Source: Rickettsiaceae bacterium (GTDB taxonomy: Bacteria > Pseudomonadota > Alphaproteobacteria > Rickettsiales > Rickettsiaceae). From it: a stretch of DNA of 6,911 bases. The stretch covers positions 1 through 6,911 of the forward strand of contig JANQTT010000022.1 in NCBI GenBank assembly GCA_030731565.1, in the 5' to 3' direction. Position numbers and translations under genes: made by a program. The notes under the pieces were generated by a model. It saw only the letters and a list, made by a program, of their open reading frames with translations, did not search any database and was not told the origin of the DNA. Shown here piece after piece: positions 6,595 through 6,911 of this stretch; within the stretch, counting starts at the first letter, position 1, and each line of letters begins with the position of its first letter.

Positions 6595-6654
6595 ATGAAA
6601 TATTCTGTAAAACCTGAAGATATACTTCCAGACGATGTAAACGAAAAAACATAG
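6595..6654 (+). pseudogene. 19-residue ORF resembling the cut-off start of a longer gene
   Basis: GAGG (6586-6589) lies five bases before the ATG, a good Shine-Dalgarno arrangement and stronger than that of most real genes here. The peptide is MKYSVKPEDILPDDVNEKT, then TAG. Upstream is a plausible promoter. It reads like a natural protein N-terminus cut short rather than random AT-rich sequence. An A6 run at 6644-6649 lies just before the stop. Removing one A would extend the product to about 43 residues, ending at TAA 6725-6727, and adding one would give another short extension, so a frameshift at this run is possible. I do not recognise the family with confidence. It could also be a leader peptide or a genuine microprotein. 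Confidence 0.35.
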
Positions 6655-6670
6655 AACCATATATTTTCCT

Positions 6671-6687
6671 ATCAATGACACATTGAT
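6671..6687. repeat. Perfect 7-bp inverted repeat with 3-bp centre
   Basis: ATCAATG (6671-6677), ACA, CATTGAT (6681-6687). It has no U-tract, so it is not a standard terminator. Its centre and inner bases (TGACACA) are the same as in the inverted repeat over the -35 box at 6520-6532, which may be chance or may mark two sites for one DNA-binding protein. Confidence 0.4.
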
Positions 6688-6850
6688 TTATATTCCTAAG
6701 AGTAAATACAAGAATATGAGTAGCTAACAAACCTAGAATAATCTACCATTGAAAAGACCATCCATATACCTATTTTCACAAACTTTGACAAACATTTTTA
6801 GAGTATCTCTTAACACATTCAACATATACAACAAAGAATTGATCTTCATG

Positions 6851-6911
6851 TTAAATTGCTTCTAGTTTCGAGGATAACATAAATTGTTTAACACACTCCT
6901 CAGTAGCGATG
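6851..6911 (-). CDS. Possible C-terminal end of a minus-strand gene entering from the right edge
   Basis: One minus-strand frame is open from the window edge (6910) for 19 codons, ending VKQFMLSSKLEAI and TAA at 6853-6851. The composition looks protein-like (mixed charged and hydrophobic, helix-like), while the other two frames carry stops or read less naturally. The stretch is too short to assign a family or to exclude chance. If real, its transcript could run to the terminator at 6406-6376. Confidence 0.2.
   Translation of the reverse strand, partial: IATEECVKQFMLSSKLEAI

Larger units (their letters stand above)
6286..6911. other. AT-rich interval without a full-length gene, probably a decaying region
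   Basis: About 626 bp upstream of rhlE. Stop codons are frequent in all frames and no tRNA or structured GC-rich RNA is visible. It does hold an rhlE Shine-Dalgarno sequence (AAGGA, 6296-6292), a minus-strand terminator (6376-6406), a perfect short palindrome TTTAGA-AAA-TCTAAA (6425-6439), a plus-strand promoter and truncated ORF (6522-6654), an inverted repeat (6671-6687) and a possible gene end at the right edge. I read it as a region where one or more genes have been lost. Confidence 0.6.

Noticed and set aside
6518..6730. Minus-strand 70-codon ORF starting at 6730
   Set aside because: No recognisable domain, Shine-Dalgarno sequence or promoter; it overlaps the better supported plus-strand promoter and truncated ORF, and its composition (many I, L, F, Y, N) is what AT-rich noise gives.
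6733..6849. Minus-strand 38-residue ORF beginning MKINSLLYMLN just after the possible gene end at 6851
   Set aside because: No good ribosome site and no recognisable family; the length is expected by chance at this base composition.

Overview
The window looks like a piece of an AT-rich alphaproteobacterial chromosome, probably from a Rickettsiales-type, host-associated lineage that still carries flagellar genes (Midichloriaceae-like families are one possibility). This is inferred from four things: low GC outside the most conserved genes, a TlyC/CorC protein directly behind ybeY, a lone flhB among housekeeping genes, and an intergenic palindromic repeat with a core (gtcatcctgaacttgttt) of a kind I associate with such genomes. 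No 16S rRNA or other decisive taxonomic marker is present.

Positions 1-2828 hold a compact minus-strand operon read ybeY > corC/tlyC > recF > lipA. lipA runs off the left edge. The ybeY-corC gap is 21 bp. The corC-recF and recF-lipA junctions are both 4-bp ATGA overlaps, so translation is probably coupled. The operon joins ribosome maturation (YbeY), a CBS-domain CorC/TlyC protein, recombination repair (RecF) and lipoate synthesis (LipA). A sigma70-like promoter lies in front of ybeY (TTGCCG, 17 bp, CATAAT), and a perfect hexamer inverted repeat sits inside its spacer.

Positions 2829-4306 hold plus-strand flhB, the export-gate switch protein of the flagellar type III secretion system. Its autocleavage motif reads NPEH instead of the usual NPTH. 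flhB is followed by 264 bp containing a compound palindromic repeat (4115-4255). One arm of this palindrome appears to have been expanded by a 41-bp insertion made of two near-copies of a 20-bp unit.

Positions 4307-6285 hold plus-strand rpe (ribulose-phosphate 3-epimerase) facing minus-strand rhlE-type DEAD-box RNA helicase. A strong shared hairpin at 4973-5005 separates the two 3' ends. The helicase has DEMD in place of DEAD in motif II.

Positions 6286-6911 are about 626 bp of very AT-rich sequence without a convincing full-length gene. They hold a minus-strand intrinsic terminator (6376-6406), a plus-strand promoter-like site, a Shine-Dalgarno sequence with a 19-codon ORF that looks like a cut-off gene start, two short inverted repeats with an ACA centre, and at the right edge a possible C-terminal end of a minus-strand gene. 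I read this as a decaying gene region.

I found no CRISPR array, tRNA, rRNA, insertion sequence or convincing new multi-gene system. The most useful leads are the variant catalytic motifs in FlhB and RhlE, the expanded palindrome, the ybeY promoter operator-like site and the remnant gene near 6595.
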